Of a DNA stretch of 64,000 bases, positions 40,783-49,789 are shown piece by piece. A model generated the notes under the pieces. That model was not told the origin of the DNA and did not search any database. It saw nothing but the letters and a program-made list of their open reading frames with translations. Both the position numbers and the translations under genes were made by a program. The stretch's first letter is position 1. Each line of letters starts with the position of its first letter. This DNA is from Hymenobacter plasmatis (lineage in GTDB: Bacteria; Bacteroidota; Bacteroidia; Cytophagales; Hymenobacteraceae): positions 62,001-126,000 of the forward strand of contig NZ_JAJFAW010000001.1 in assembly GCF_020711255.1 (NCBI RefSeq), in the 5' to 3' direction.

Positions 40783-43278
40783 GTGACTTTTCTCTACCGT
40801 TTCGCGCTGCTGGGCCTGCCCCTGGCAGCCATAGGCAGCCTGCCTACGCCCACCGCCCACGCCCAAACCGCCCCGGCCGCGCTCCCGGCGGCGCCCGCTG
40901 CTACCGGCTCGCTCACCGGCCAGGTGCTGGACTCGCTCACGCGCAAGCCGGTGCCCTACGCCACGGTGGTGCTGCTGCCGCCGGCTCCCAACGACAAGCC
41001 CATCACGGGCGTGGCCGCCGACGACAACGGCCGTTTCTCGCTGACCAAACTGGTGGCGGGCCCGGCGCGGCTGCGCATCAGCTACGTGGGCTACGGCACC
41101 CAGACGCGGCCCATCACCATCACGGCCGGCGCCACGGATGCCGGCACGTTCCGGCTGCCCACCGCCGGCACGGCGCTGGACGAAGCCGTGGTCATCGGCA
41201 CAAAGCCGGTGGTGGAAGTGCGGCCAGACCGCATCATCTACAACGCCGACCAGGACGTAACCAACGCCGGCGGCACTGCCTCCGACGTGCTGCGCAAAGC
41301 GCCGCTACTGGCCGTGGACGGCGACGGCAACGTGAAAATGCGCGGCTCGAGCAACTTTAAGGTGCTGGTGAACAACAAGCCCTCGCCCACGCTGGCCAGC
41401 AATCTGGCCGAGGCGCTAAAAGGCATTCCGGCCGACCAGATAAAGAGCGTCGAAATCATCACCACGCCGCCGGCCAAGTACGACGGCGAAGGCACGGCCG
41501 GCATCATCAACATTGTGCTGAAAAAAGGCGTGGACCGCGGCCTGAACGGCCGCGCGAGCGCCTCGGCCGGCAACCGGAGCTCTAACCTAAGCGGCTCGCT
41601 CAACTTCCAAAAAGGCAAATTCGGGGCAACCTCGGCCTTCAGTGCCGGCGTGAACAATGGGCCCACACTGGGCTTGGTCGACCGGATAGGCTTTACCAGC
41701 CAGGGCCCCACGCATCTTTCGCAAAGCAGCACGGGCCTCCGCCGCGGGCAGTCGTACTACGGCACGCTAGGCTTCGACTACGACCTGAACGAGTACCAAA
41801 GCCTGTCGCTAGCCGGCTCGTCGTATGGGTACAATGGCTTTAACGAAGGCACTTTGCTCAACCGCTTTGAGGCTCCCAATGCCAGCCCCGCCGTATTTAT
41901 CCGCGCCACCGACTCGCAGTACAAAAACTTCAACGGCGAACTAACCGGTACCTACACCCGCACCTTTGCGCAGGCCCGCCGGGAGTGGAGCGTGCTGGGC
42001 CAGGTGGCCCGCAACAGCGGCCACAACGATTACGATTTCGACCAGTTCAGCAACTCCGAGGTGGCCCTGGAGCCCGGGCTGGCCAACTACCGCGAGCGCA
42101 GCCGCAGCCGCACGCCGAGCCTGGAAGTCACGGCCCAAACCGATTTTGTGCAGCCGCTGGGCGAAAAGCAAACCATCGAAACCGGGCTCAAGGCTATCTG
42201 GCGCCGCACGGCTTCCGTGGCCGACGTGGAGGGTTTTACCCTGGGGCAAACCGCAGATTTTGTGCCCCTCCCGAGCCGCGGCACCGACTTTACCTACGAC
42301 CAAAACGTGCAGTCGGCCTACGCCACCTATTCGTTTGCGGCCAGCAAGAAGCTCAACCTGAGCGTGGGCTCGCGCCTGGAGCGCACGGCCATTGCGGCGC
42401 AGTTCCACACCACCGATACGGGCTTCGAGCGCAGCTATCTCTCGCTGCTGCCCAACACCTTTGCCCAATACGCCCTGAGTGAGGCCAGCAGCATGCGCCT
42501 GGCGTACAGCCGGCGCATCACGCGGCCGTACATCTACTACCTCAACCCGTACGTGAATCGCAACGACCCGCAGAACATTTCTACGGGCAACCCGAACCTC
42601 AAGCCGGAGCTGACCGACTCCTACGAGTTGAGCTACAACACCAACGGCAAGGCCGGCTCGCTCAGCGTGTCGGGCTCGATGCGGCGCACCGGCAATGCCA
42701 TCCAGCAGGTGCGTACGCCCACGGCCGAGGTGGGCGTCACCGCCTCCACCTTCGATAACGTGGCCAACGAGGCCACCTATCAGCTCAATTTCTACGGTTC
42801 CGTCAAGCCCATGCCCAAGTGGGACGTCAGCGGCGGGCCCAACGTGGAGTACGTGGTGCGCCGCAGCCCCACGCTGGGCATTGAGCGCCGCGGCTTCAGC
42901 GCCAGCCTCAACCTCAACACGTCGTATAAGCTGCCCAAGAGCTTCACGGTGCAAGCCTTTTTTTATGGCTCGCTGCCCTCGCCGGAGCTGCAGGGCCGCG
43001 ACCTGGGCTATGTCTACTCTTCGCTGGGGGTGAAGAAGTTGCTCTTTAAAGACAAGGCCGACCTGACCGTGAACGTCTCGAATCCCTTCAACCGCTACAC
43101 GGCTTACGGCAGCACGCTCAGCACCGCGTTTTTGGAGGAGCGGCAGGAGTATCGGTCGTACCAGCGCGGGTTCCGCGTGAGCTTCGGCTACCGCTTTGGG
43201 CAGGAGAAGCAAGGCAAGCGGCGTAAGTCTATCTCGAACGACGACGTGAAAGGCGGCAGCAGCAAGCAGGGTGGGTAA
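40783..43278 (+). CDS. TonB-dependent receptor with carboxypeptidase-regulatory domain (outer-membrane barrel family)
   Basis: The 831-residue protein has a signal peptide from GTG 40783 (TFLYRFALLGLPLAAIGSLP...AHA); a GTG at 40729 is in frame but lengthens it awkwardly. Domains in order: carboxypeptidase-D regulatory-like (about 35-120; GSLTGQVLDSLTRKPVPYAT), plug (about 125-235; DVLRKAPLLAVDGDGNVKMRG, VEIITTPPAKYDGEGTAGII) and a C-terminal barrel (about 240-800; RLAYSRRITRPYIYYLNPYV, GNPNLKPELTDSYELSYN). The C-terminus is a hydrophilic lysine tail, not an aromatic residue. Likely imports an unknown substrate; no SusD-like partner is adjacent. Confidence 0.9.
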   Translation: MTFLYRFALLGLPLAAIGSLPTPTAHAQTAPAALPAAPAATGSLTGQVLDSLTRKPVPYATVVLLPPAPNDKPITGVAADDNGRFSLTKLVAGPARLRISYVGYGTQTRPITITAGATDAGTFRLPTAGTALDEAVVIGTKPVVEVRPDRIIYNADQDVTNAGGTASDVLRKAPLLAVDGDGNVKMRGSSNFKVLVNNKPSPTLASNLAEALKGIPADQIKSVEIITTPPAKYDGEGTAGIINIVLKKGVDRGLNGRASASAGNRSSNLSGSLNFQKGKFGATSAFSAGVNNGPTLGLVDRIGFTSQGPTHLSQSSTGLRRGQSYYGTLGFDYDLNEYQSLSLAGSSYGYNGFNEGTLLNRFEAPNASPAVFIRATDSQYKNFNGELTGTYTRTFAQARREWSVLGQVARNSGHNDYDFDQFSNSEVALEPGLANYRERSRSRTPSLEVTAQTDFVQPLGEKQTIETGLKAIWRRTASVADVEGFTLGQTADFVPLPSRGTDFTYDQNVQSAYATYSFAASKKLNLSVGSRLERTAIAAQFHTTDTGFERSYLSLLPNTFAQYALSEASSMRLAYSRRITRPYIYYLNPYVNRNDPQNISTGNPNLKPELTDSYELSYNTNGKAGSLSVSGSMRRTGNAIQQVRTPTAEVGVTASTFDNVANEATYQLNFYGSVKPMPKWDVSGGPNVEYVVRRSPTLGIERRGFSASLNLNTSYKLPKSFTVQAFFYGSLPSPELQGRDLGYVYSSLGVKKLLFKDKADLTVNVSNPFNRYTAYGSTLSTAFLEERQEYRSYQRGFRVSFGYRFGQEKQGKRRKSISNDDVKGGSSKQGG

Positions 43279-43280
43279 AT

Positions 43281-43409
43281 CGTCTGTCATGCAGAGCGCA
43301 GCGAAGCATCTTATCACAATTGAACGATTCGTTCCGCGGGGATAAGATGCTTCGCTGCGCTCTGCATGACAGACGGTAGAGCTGCTTCGGCAAGTTCGGC
43401 ATGACGTTC
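43281..43409. repeat. GTCATGC-type palindrome, copy 4, plus an extra half copy
   Basis: Arms 43281-43315 and 43341-43375 are perfect 35-base complements (CGTCTGTCATGCAGAGCGCA...). A further diverged single arm (43376-43409, GCTGCTTCGGCAAGTTCGGC then ATGACGTTC) abuts the right arm. Confidence 0.9.
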
Positions 43410-43581
43410 CGGATGACTGGTTTACCTCTGTTTCCAAAAGAATCCTCAACTCCTTTTCAGGCAACCCGGCGGGGAATTATTGCATCTGTTGCTGCAGCCA
43501 CTGTAATGAAGGGGCAGCCCCGCCGATTCATTGGCTTTCAGTACCTTTCGCTTTATCAATTCACACCTTCTGCAAATAAGT

Positions 43582-44463
43582 ATGGCCCTTACGATTACTA
43601 ATCTTTCCAAAACCTACGCCAACGGGGTGCAAGCCCTGAAAAACGTTAGCCTTGAAATTCCCACCGGCATGTTTGGTCTGCTCGGGCCCAACGGCGCCGG
43701 CAAGTCGAGCCTGATGCGCACCATTGCCACGCTGCAGGATGCCGATACCGGCTCCATCATGCTCGATGAGCTCGACGTGCTGAAGGACAAAGACGGCGTG
43801 CGGCGCATTCTGGGCTATTTGCCGCAGGAATTCGGCGTGTACCCGCGCGTGTCGGCCGAGGAGCTGCTCGACCACCTGGCCGTGCTCAAGGGCATCGGCA
43901 ATGCCAAGGAGCGCAAGGAGACCGTGGAGGCCCTGCTGCAGCAAACCAACCTCTGGAATGCGCGCAAAAAGAACCTGGGCGGCTACTCCGGCGGCATGAA
44001 GCAGCGCTTTGGCATTGCCCAGGCCCTGCTCGGCAACCCCCGCCTCATCATCGTGGACGAGCCCACCGCCGGCCTCGACCCCGCCGAGCGCAACCGCTTC
44101 CACAACCTGCTCTCGGAGATTGGCGAGCACATTATCATCATCCTGAGCACGCACATCGTGAGCGACGTCACGGATTTGTGCCGCAGCATGGCCATCATCA
44201 GCCAGGGCCAGGTGCGCCTCACCGGCGACCCGCTTACGGTGGTGGAGCAGCTGCGCGGCCAGGTGTGGCGCAAGCTGGTAAACAAAGACGAAGTGGCCGC
44301 CGTGCAGGCCCAGCACCACGTCATCAGCTCGCGTTTGTTTGCGGGCAAAACCATCGTGCACGTGCTGAGCGACAGCCGCCCCGATGGCAGCTTTGAGGAA
44401 GTGAACCCGGATTTGGAAGACGTGTACTTCGCCCAGATTACGGAGCGGCCGGTGCTGGCCTAA
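43582..44463 (+). CDS. ABC transporter ATP-binding protein
   Basis: The 293-residue ATPase has Walker A GPNGAGKS (35-42), Q-loop LPQEFG (Q82) and signature YSGGMKQR (135-142). Walker B is LIIVDE (155-160), with D-loop GLD and H-loop STHIVSD. The C-terminal 70 residues form the accessory domain usual in ABC-2-type exporters. It is followed 126 bases later by a permease/M1 aminopeptidase fusion, its likely membrane partner. ATG 43582 is preferred to 43531. Confidence 0.93.
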   Translation: MALTITNLSKTYANGVQALKNVSLEIPTGMFGLLGPNGAGKSSLMRTIATLQDADTGSIMLDELDVLKDKDGVRRILGYLPQEFGVYPRVSAEELLDHLAVLKGIGNAKERKETVEALLQQTNLWNARKKNLGGYSGGMKQRFGIAQALLGNPRLIIVDEPTAGLDPAERNRFHNLLSEIGEHIIIILSTHIVSDVTDLCRSMAIISQGQVRLTGDPLTVVEQLRGQVWRKLVNKDEVAAVQAQHHVISSRLFAGKTIVHVLSDSRPDGSFEEVNPDLEDVYFAQITERPVLA

Positions 44464-44467
44464 CACT

Positions 44468-44562
44468 GTAGAGACGCGACACTTCGCGTCTCGGCGTCCG
44501 CGCCAGTAGGCTTATTCCAACGTCACCGTTCCACGCTGAGACGCGAAGTGTCGCGTCTCTAC
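44468..44562. repeat. Perfect 25-base inverted repeat GTAGAGACGCGAC type
   Basis: Arms 44468-44492 and 44538-44562 are exact complements. Each contains GAGACGCG...CGCGTCTC internally, so alternative hairpins are possible. It lies between the ABC ATPase and its presumed permease gene. Confidence 0.92.
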
Positions 44563-44589
44563 TGCGAACCACCCCACCTCTCTGCAATT

Positions 44590-47500
44590 ATGTTTCTCCC
44601 CATTTTTCTGTTTGAGCTAAAATACCGCCTGCGCCGCCCGGCCACGTGGATTTACTTCGTTATCCTCACCATCCTGGGGGCGCTGCTCACGGCGGGTGCC
44701 GGCGGCATTTTCGGCTCGGGCGCCAGCGTGAGCATCGGCGGCGACGGCGGCAACGTGCACGTCAACTCGCCGTATTCGCTCACAGCGGCCATCACCGTGC
44801 TCAGTAGCTTTGGCGTGCTCATCGCCTCGGCCATCATGGGCAACCCCGTGTACCGGGACTTTGAGCACCGTACATATTCGCTGTTTTTCACCAAGCCCAT
44901 CAGCAAATTGGGCTACCTGGGCGGGCGCTTTATGGGCTCGTTTGTGGTGTGCGCGCTGGTGTTTACCGGCATTGCCATAGGCACCTGGATAGGTGGTCTG
45001 CTGCCGGGCGTCGATGCCACCAAGTTCGGGCCCAACCACTTGAGCTACTATGCGTGGCCCTACCTGTTGTTCGTGCTGCCGAACCTGCTGTTTACGGGTG
45101 CCATTTTTTTCACGTTGGCCACGCTCACGCGCAACATTCTGAGCACCTACATCGGTTCGGTGCTACTGCTGGTGGGCTACCTGATTGCCAGTTCCTTTCT
45201 GAATGACCTCGACAATATCACGCTGGCCTCGCTGCTCGATGCCTTTGGGGCTAGCGCGTCTTACTATACCACCCGCTACTGGACACCGGTCGAGAAAAAC
45301 ACCCTGCTCGAACCCCTGAGCCAGTATATCGTGCTCAACCGCGCCCTGTGGCTGGCGGTGGGAGTGGGGCTGCTAGCGCTTTGCTACGTGCGCTTCCACT
45401 TCTCGGCCTTTGCATCAGACAAAGCCCCTTCCAAAAAGAAAAAAGCCGCTGCCGAGGCCGAACTGCTACCGGCCGCGGCCATGGGCGGGCGCCTGGTGCT
45501 GCCGCGCGTCACGCAGCTGTTTTCCACCGGCATGAACCTGCGCCAGTACTGGAGCCTCACCAAACTGGAGTTTCGCGGCATCGTGCGCAGCGTGTATTTC
45601 GCGGCCATTGTGGGCGCGGGCGTCATTTTCCTGCTGGTGAGCGGCTGGCAGGTGGGCAAAATCTACGACACCACCACCTACCCCGTCACCAACGAAATGG
45701 TGCAGCTGCTGAGCGGCACGTTTTCGCTGTTCATCCTCATTATCATCACCTACTATTCCGGCGAGCTGGTGTGGCGCGAGCGGGACGCGGGCGTGGCGCA
45801 GATTACCGATGCCCTACCCGTGCCCAACTGGGTGCCTTTCCTGAGCAAGCTCACGGCCCTGGGGCTGGTGCAGGTGGTGCTGCTGGTGGTGGTGATGGCC
45901 TGCGGCATCCTGCTGCAAACCCTGAAAGGCTACTTCAAATACGAGCCCGGCCTGTACCTCGAAACCCTGTTTGGCCTGCGGCTGATTGACTACCTGCTGC
46001 TGTGCGTGCTGGCCATGCTCATTCAGGTAATCGTAAACAACAAGTACCTGGGCCACTTCGTGATGGTGCTCTACTACCTGAGCAATATCTTCCAGAGCCA
46101 GCTGGGCATCAACCACAAGCTGCTCGACTACGCCGGCAGCCCCAACACGCCGTACTCCGACATGAACGGCTACGGCCACTTCATCACCGGTTTTACCTGG
46201 TTTAAGCTGTACTGGGCGGCCGGTGCGCTGCTGCTGGCCCTGGTGGCCAACCTGCTGTGGGTACGCGGCACCGATGCAGCCCCCGTGCGCCGCCAGGCCG
46301 AAGCCCGCCGCCGCTGGGGCCGCCCCGCCTGGACGGCCCTGTTCCTGGGCCTGCTCACCATGCTCAGCGCCGGCAGCTTCATCTTCTACAACACCAACAT
46401 CGAGAACAAGTACCGCACGCCCAAAGCCGAGGAAAAGCTGCGCCTGAGCTACGAGCAGAAGTACCGCCGCTACAAAGACGTGGCCCAGCCCCGCGTGGTA
46501 GCCGTGAACCTGCGCACCGACCTGTACCCGGCCACCCGCTCGGTGCACATCGAAGGCAGCTTCTGGCTGAAAAACCGCCACGCCCGGCCGCTTGATACCA
46601 TCATCGTGAGTTTGCCGCAGCGGGGGCGTGTGCGCAAGCTGGCCTTTAGCCGGCCCGCCGCGCTGCTCCTGAACGACACCACCGTGGCCCTGCGCTTCTA
46701 CCGCCTTGCCCAGCCCCTGGCCGCCGGCGACTCGCTGGAAATGACCACCACGCTCGACTTCGGCGAGAAAGGCTTTCCCAACTCGGGCTCCAACACCGAC
46801 ATCGTGCAGAACGGCATCTTCATGAACAGCCAGACGTACCTGCCCGTGTTGGGCTACCGCGAGGAAGGCGAGCTGAGCGAAGACGACGTGCGCAAGCGCA
46901 ACGGCCTCAAGCCCAAAGAGCGCCAGGCCCCCGCCACCGATATGAAGGCCCGCCAAAACACCGGCCTGAGCCAGGACGCCGACTGGATTCGCTTCGAAAC
47001 CGTGCTCAGCACCAGCCCCGACCAACTGGCCGTGGCCCCCGGCCGCCTGCTGAAGGAGTGGAACCAGGGCAACCGCCGCTACTTCCACTACAAAATGGAG
47101 CAGCCCATGGTGAACTTCTACACCTTCCTTTCGGCCCGCTATAAGGTGTATAAGGACCAGTGGACGGACTCGGCCGGCCACCGCGTGGTGCCCATCGAAA
47201 TCTACTACCAGCCCGGCCACGAGTACAACCTCAAAACCATGGCCCAGGCCGTGAAGGAGTCGTTTGCTTACTACACCAAGCACTTTGGGCCGTACCAGCA
47301 CACGCAGGTGCGCATCCTGGAATTCCCCAAGTACCAGCAGTTTGCCCAAAGCTTTGCCGGCACCATTCCCTTCTCCGAGAGCATTGGCTTCATTGCCAAA
47401 GTGGACCCCAACGACCCCGAGGACATCGACTACCCGTTCTATGTGACGGCCCACGAAATAGCCCACCAGTGGTGGGGCCACCAGGTAACGGGCGGCAACG

Positions 47501-48234
47501 TGCAGGGCGAAACCATGCTCATCGAAACCATGGCCCAATACTCGGCCCTGATGGTGATGAAGCACCACTTTGGGCCCCACACCATGGGCAAGTTCCTGAA
47601 GTATGAGCTGAACAGCTACCTGCGCGGCCGGGCCTTCGAGCGCAAAAAAGAGGTGCCGCTGGCCAAGGTGGAAAACCAGGGCTACATCCACTACCGCAAA
47701 GGCTCGGCGGTGATGTACGCCCTGCAGGACTACATCGGCGAGGACAAGGTGAACACCGCGTTGCACAACTTCCTGGCCCAACACCGGTTCGAAACCGCAC
47801 CGTATTCCACGGCGCCGCAGTTGGTGGCCGAGTTCCGCAAGGTCACACCCGACTCGTTGCAAAGCCTGGTGACGGACATGTTCGACAACATCACCCTCTA
47901 CGAAAACCGCCTCACCGAAGCCTCGGCCAAGAAGCTGGCCGATGGCCGCTACCAGGTGGACATGACCGTAGAAAGCAAAAAGATAGTGGCCGACAGCCTG
48001 GGCACCGAGCGCGCCAGTCCCGAAAACGACTACCTGCCCGTGGCTATTTTCCCGGCCCTGGGCAAAGACAAAAAGCCCGTGGCGCCGCTGCTGCTCACCA
48101 AGCACCGCATCCACACTGGCACTAACAAGCTCCAGTTTGTAGTAGCCAAGGAGCCCGCCAAAGCCGCCGTAGACCCCTACCACGAGCTGATAGACCGCGT
48201 GCTGGAAGACAACGCCAAGGATATAAAGCTTTAG
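44590..48234 (+). CDS. ABC-2 type permease fused to M1-family aminopeptidase
   Basis: The 1214-residue protein begins with two six-helix ABC-2 permease-like membrane blocks (about 1-285, FELKYRLRRPATWIYFVIL...; and about 320-600, LRQYWSLTKLEFRGIVRSVYF...). These are joined by a basic linker (KAPSKKKKAAAEAE). The C-terminal half is a gluzincin aminopeptidase: HEIAHQWWGHQ (H955, E956, H959), downstream E979 (ETMLIETMAQYSAL), and YIHYRKGSAVMYAL with the transition-state tyrosine. The peptidase should face the periplasm. It probably works with the upstream ATPase; such fusions are known in Bacteroidota but their substrate is unclear. Confidence 0.9.
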   Translation: MFLPIFLFELKYRLRRPATWIYFVILTILGALLTAGAGGIFGSGASVSIGGDGGNVHVNSPYSLTAAITVLSSFGVLIASAIMGNPVYRDFEHRTYSLFFTKPISKLGYLGGRFMGSFVVCALVFTGIAIGTWIGGLLPGVDATKFGPNHLSYYAWPYLLFVLPNLLFTGAIFFTLATLTRNILSTYIGSVLLLVGYLIASSFLNDLDNITLASLLDAFGASASYYTTRYWTPVEKNTLLEPLSQYIVLNRALWLAVGVGLLALCYVRFHFSAFASDKAPSKKKKAAAEAELLPAAAMGGRLVLPRVTQLFSTGMNLRQYWSLTKLEFRGIVRSVYFAAIVGAGVIFLLVSGWQVGKIYDTTTYPVTNEMVQLLSGTFSLFILIIITYYSGELVWRERDAGVAQITDALPVPNWVPFLSKLTALGLVQVVLLVVVMACGILLQTLKGYFKYEPGLYLETLFGLRLIDYLLLCVLAMLIQVIVNNKYLGHFVMVLYYLSNIFQSQLGINHKLLDYAGSPNTPYSDMNGYGHFITGFTWFKLYWAAGALLLALVANLLWVRGTDAAPVRRQAEARRRWGRPAWTALFLGLLTMLSAGSFIFYNTNIENKYRTPKAEEKLRLSYEQKYRRYKDVAQPRVVAVNLRTDLYPATRSVHIEGSFWLKNRHARPLDTIIVSLPQRGRVRKLAFSRPAALLLNDTTVALRFYRLAQPLAAGDSLEMTTTLDFGEKGFPNSGSNTDIVQNGIFMNSQTYLPVLGYREEGELSEDDVRKRNGLKPKERQAPATDMKARQNTGLSQDADWIRFETVLSTSPDQLAVAPGRLLKEWNQGNRRYFHYKMEQPMVNFYTFLSARYKVYKDQWTDSAGHRVVPIEIYYQPGHEYNLKTMAQAVKESFAYYTKHFGPYQHTQVRILEFPKYQQFAQSFAGTIPFSESIGFIAKVDPNDPEDIDYPFYVTAHEIAHQWWGHQVTGGNVQGETMLIETMAQYSALMVMKHHFGPHTMGKFLKYELNSYLRGRAFERKKEVPLAKVENQGYIHYRKGSAVMYALQDYIGEDKVNTALHNFLAQHRFETAPYSTAPQLVAEFRKVTPDSLQSLVTDMFDNITLYENRLTEASAKKLADGRYQVDMTVESKKIVADSLGTERASPENDYLPVAIFPALGKDKKPVAPLLLTKHRIHTGTNKLQFVVAKEPAKAAVDPYHELIDRVLEDNAKDIKL

Positions 48235-48243
48235 GCCGCCAAT

Positions 48244-48300
48244 CAGCAGCCGTAAAAAAGCCCAGCCCAATTAATGGAGCTGGGCTTTTTACGGCTGCTG
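48244..48300. terminator. Bidirectional terminator between convergent genes
   Basis: CAGCAGCCGTAAAAAAGCCC and its complement GGGCTTTTTACGGCTGCTG flank an AATTAATGG loop. T-tracts on both strands serve the permease/M1 gene and the exported protein gene at 48312. Confidence 0.9.
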
Positions 48301-48311
48301 CTTTCTCGCGC

Positions 48312-48833
48312 TTACTTAATGCTGCGCAAAGAGCGGCGGGCCTGGCGGTGCGCCGTTTTCAGGTATGCCTTCATGCGTTGGCGGCGGGCAATGGTACACG
48401 TGACGGGCTGCGAAGTGCTAAGCTTCAACATAGCCGAGCATTCGGCGGCGGCAATGGTCGTGGTCTCGTCGGCGAAGCCGGCGTAGCTGGCCACCAGTTG
48501 CACGGGGCTGCCGTTGTCCGGCACGGTCAGGCTGAATTCGCCGTTGGCGTTGGTGACGGTAGCTTCTTCGGTGCCGGCTACTTCGACTACTGCACCCACC
48601 TGCGCGCCGGCCGGGCCCATTACCCGTCCGCTCACCACCTTGGTCGCACTGCTGGGGCTGGCGGCCTTGCTCGTATGCCCATTGCCCATTGCAGAGGGCC
48701 GGCTGCCCATCGGAGCGGCCGAAGCAAATACCAGCTTGCTGGTGGGCTTGCTCTGAGCTTGGGCGCTGGGACCGGTCAGGCTCAGGGCGAGGGTGAGGAG
48801 GGAGGTGGCGGCCAGGAGTAAAGAAGAGCGCAT
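48312..48833 (-). CDS. Small exported protein with carboxypeptidase-regulatory-like domain (1)
   Basis: The 173-residue protein has a signal peptide (RSSLLLAATSLLTLALSLTG...AQAQ). A Ser/Ala-rich linker precedes one Ig-like regulatory domain (KVVSGRVMGPAGAQVGAVVE, ATVTNANGEFSLTVPDNG, VASYAGFAD). The C-terminus is very basic (RRQRMKAYLKTAHRQARRSL). Its mature domain resembles that of the next gene upstream, suggesting duplication. ATG 48833 fits the TAGATTTG box 50 bases upstream; the longer frame to 48950 would include the promoter. Function unknown. Confidence 0.82.
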   Translation of the reverse strand: MRSSLLLAATSLLTLALSLTGPSAQAQSKPTSKLVFASAAPMGSRPSAMGNGHTSKAASPSSATKVVSGRVMGPAGAQVGAVVEVAGTEEATVTNANGEFSLTVPDNGSPVQLVASYAGFADETTTIAAAECSAMLKLSTSQPVTCTIARRQRMKAYLKTAHRQARRSLRSIK

Positions 48834-48883
48834 GCGAGGAAGTGCAGAAAAGGTGGGAAAAGCCGTGGTGTTTTTGAATGATA

Positions 48884-48891
48884 CAAATCTA
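48884..48891 (-). promoter_or_regulatory. Bacteroidota -7 box TAGATTTG
   Basis: This exact match on the minus strand lies 50 bases before ATG 48833. Confidence 0.62.
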
Positions 48892-49008
48892 GACTTGTAT
48901 ATAAACCCGTTTGTCGCGGCTTGGCTCAACTGTGCCATTGCACCGGTCAATGAATGATTTGGCCAGGCGAGTGAAAGCGATGTTTGCGAAAGCCTGCTTT
49001 TCAGGCAT

Positions 49009-49043
49009 AAAAAAACCCTGGCCGTATGGGGCCAGGGTTTTTG
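49009..49043 (-). terminator. Intrinsic terminator of the second small exported protein
   Basis: AAAAACCCTGGCC (49011-49023) pairs with GGCCAGGGTTTTT (49030-49042). Poly-T lies on the minus-strand side after the stem. Confidence 0.9.
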
Positions 49044-49114
49044 CTAAGGCACTGTTTCGCAGAAAAATGGTGCCGGTTGCCTTGGTGAAAGAGGTGTTTT
49101 GGTAAGGATGAAGC

Positions 49115-49534
49115 TTATTCGTCGCTCAGCTCGTTGGCCGAGGGCCGGGTGGGACGCACCAGGTACACGGAGCCCAAGGCCTGAACGGGTGCGGTGGTGA
49201 GTACGGTCTCTTGCAAACCGCCGTAGCTGCACACCAGCTTCACGGCTTTGGCATCGGCGGGTACGCGGAGCTCAAATTCTCCTTCGGAGTTGGTTACGGC
49301 GATGGTGCGGGTGCCGTGCAGCCAGACAGTGGCCCCGGGCAAGGCGCCTTGCTCGTCCTGTATCACCCCGTGCACCAGCTTATAAGCGGTTGATTTAGCG
49401 TTTTCAACGGCAGAAGACTTAGCAACAGCCTTTTTGGGCGGTGCCACGCTAGCGTAGGCGAACTGAGCCCGGCCAGGCAGCGCTAAGAATAACAAACCTA
49501 AGGCGACTACAGCAGAAGTAAAGCGTGAGGTCAT
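49115..49534 (-). CDS. Small exported protein with carboxypeptidase-regulatory-like domain (2)
   Basis: The 139-residue protein has a signal peptide (TSAVVALGLLFLALPGRAQ). One regulatory-like domain follows (YKLVHGVIQDEQGALPGATV, TIAVTNSEGEFELRVPADA, LVCSYGGLQETVL), and it ends DE. It is a likely paralogue of the 48312-48833 product but lacks the basic tail. It has its own TACGTTTG box and terminator, so the two are transcribed separately. Function unknown; possibly periplasmic scaffold or binding domains. Confidence 0.82.
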   Translation of the reverse strand: MTSRFTSAVVALGLLFLALPGRAQFAYASVAPPKKAVAKSSAVENAKSTAYKLVHGVIQDEQGALPGATVWLHGTRTIAVTNSEGEFELRVPADAKAVKLVCSYGGLQETVLTTAPVQALGSVYLVRPTRPSANELSDE

Positions 49535-49571
49535 ATAGAATTGCGTTGATGTCTTTTTTGATTGGACATTA

Positions 49572-49579
49572 CAAACGTA
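49572..49579 (-). promoter_or_regulatory. Bacteroidota -7 box TACGTTTG
   Basis: This exact match lies 37 bases before ATG 49534. A TTG about 21 bases further upstream could be the -33 element. Confidence 0.65.
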
Positions 49580-49789
49580 CAAACTAATAATAGCGAATTG
49601 CAAATATTTCCAGTAAAAAAATTATTATAATTCTGGGTAAAGCCCAAATTGTACAGTGGGCGAATCAAAGTTCACAAATGAAAAATCCGCCCCACAGCAA
49701 GTGAGACGGCTTTTGTGCAGCATTTGAACCTGGCTTGTGGTTCAGCTTGCGAGGCGGCTGGTAGCGGAAGCATCAGCGTACCGTTCTGC

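Noticed and set aside
41941..43464. 507-codon minus-strand frame opposite the TonB-dependent receptor
   Set aside because: Composition is that of a reverse-complement shadow, and it begins inside an intergenic palindrome.
45814..48270. 818-codon minus-strand frame opposite the M1 aminopeptidase
   Set aside because: Low-complexity His/Val/Gly composition typical of antisense frames in high-GC3 genes; no recognisable domain.
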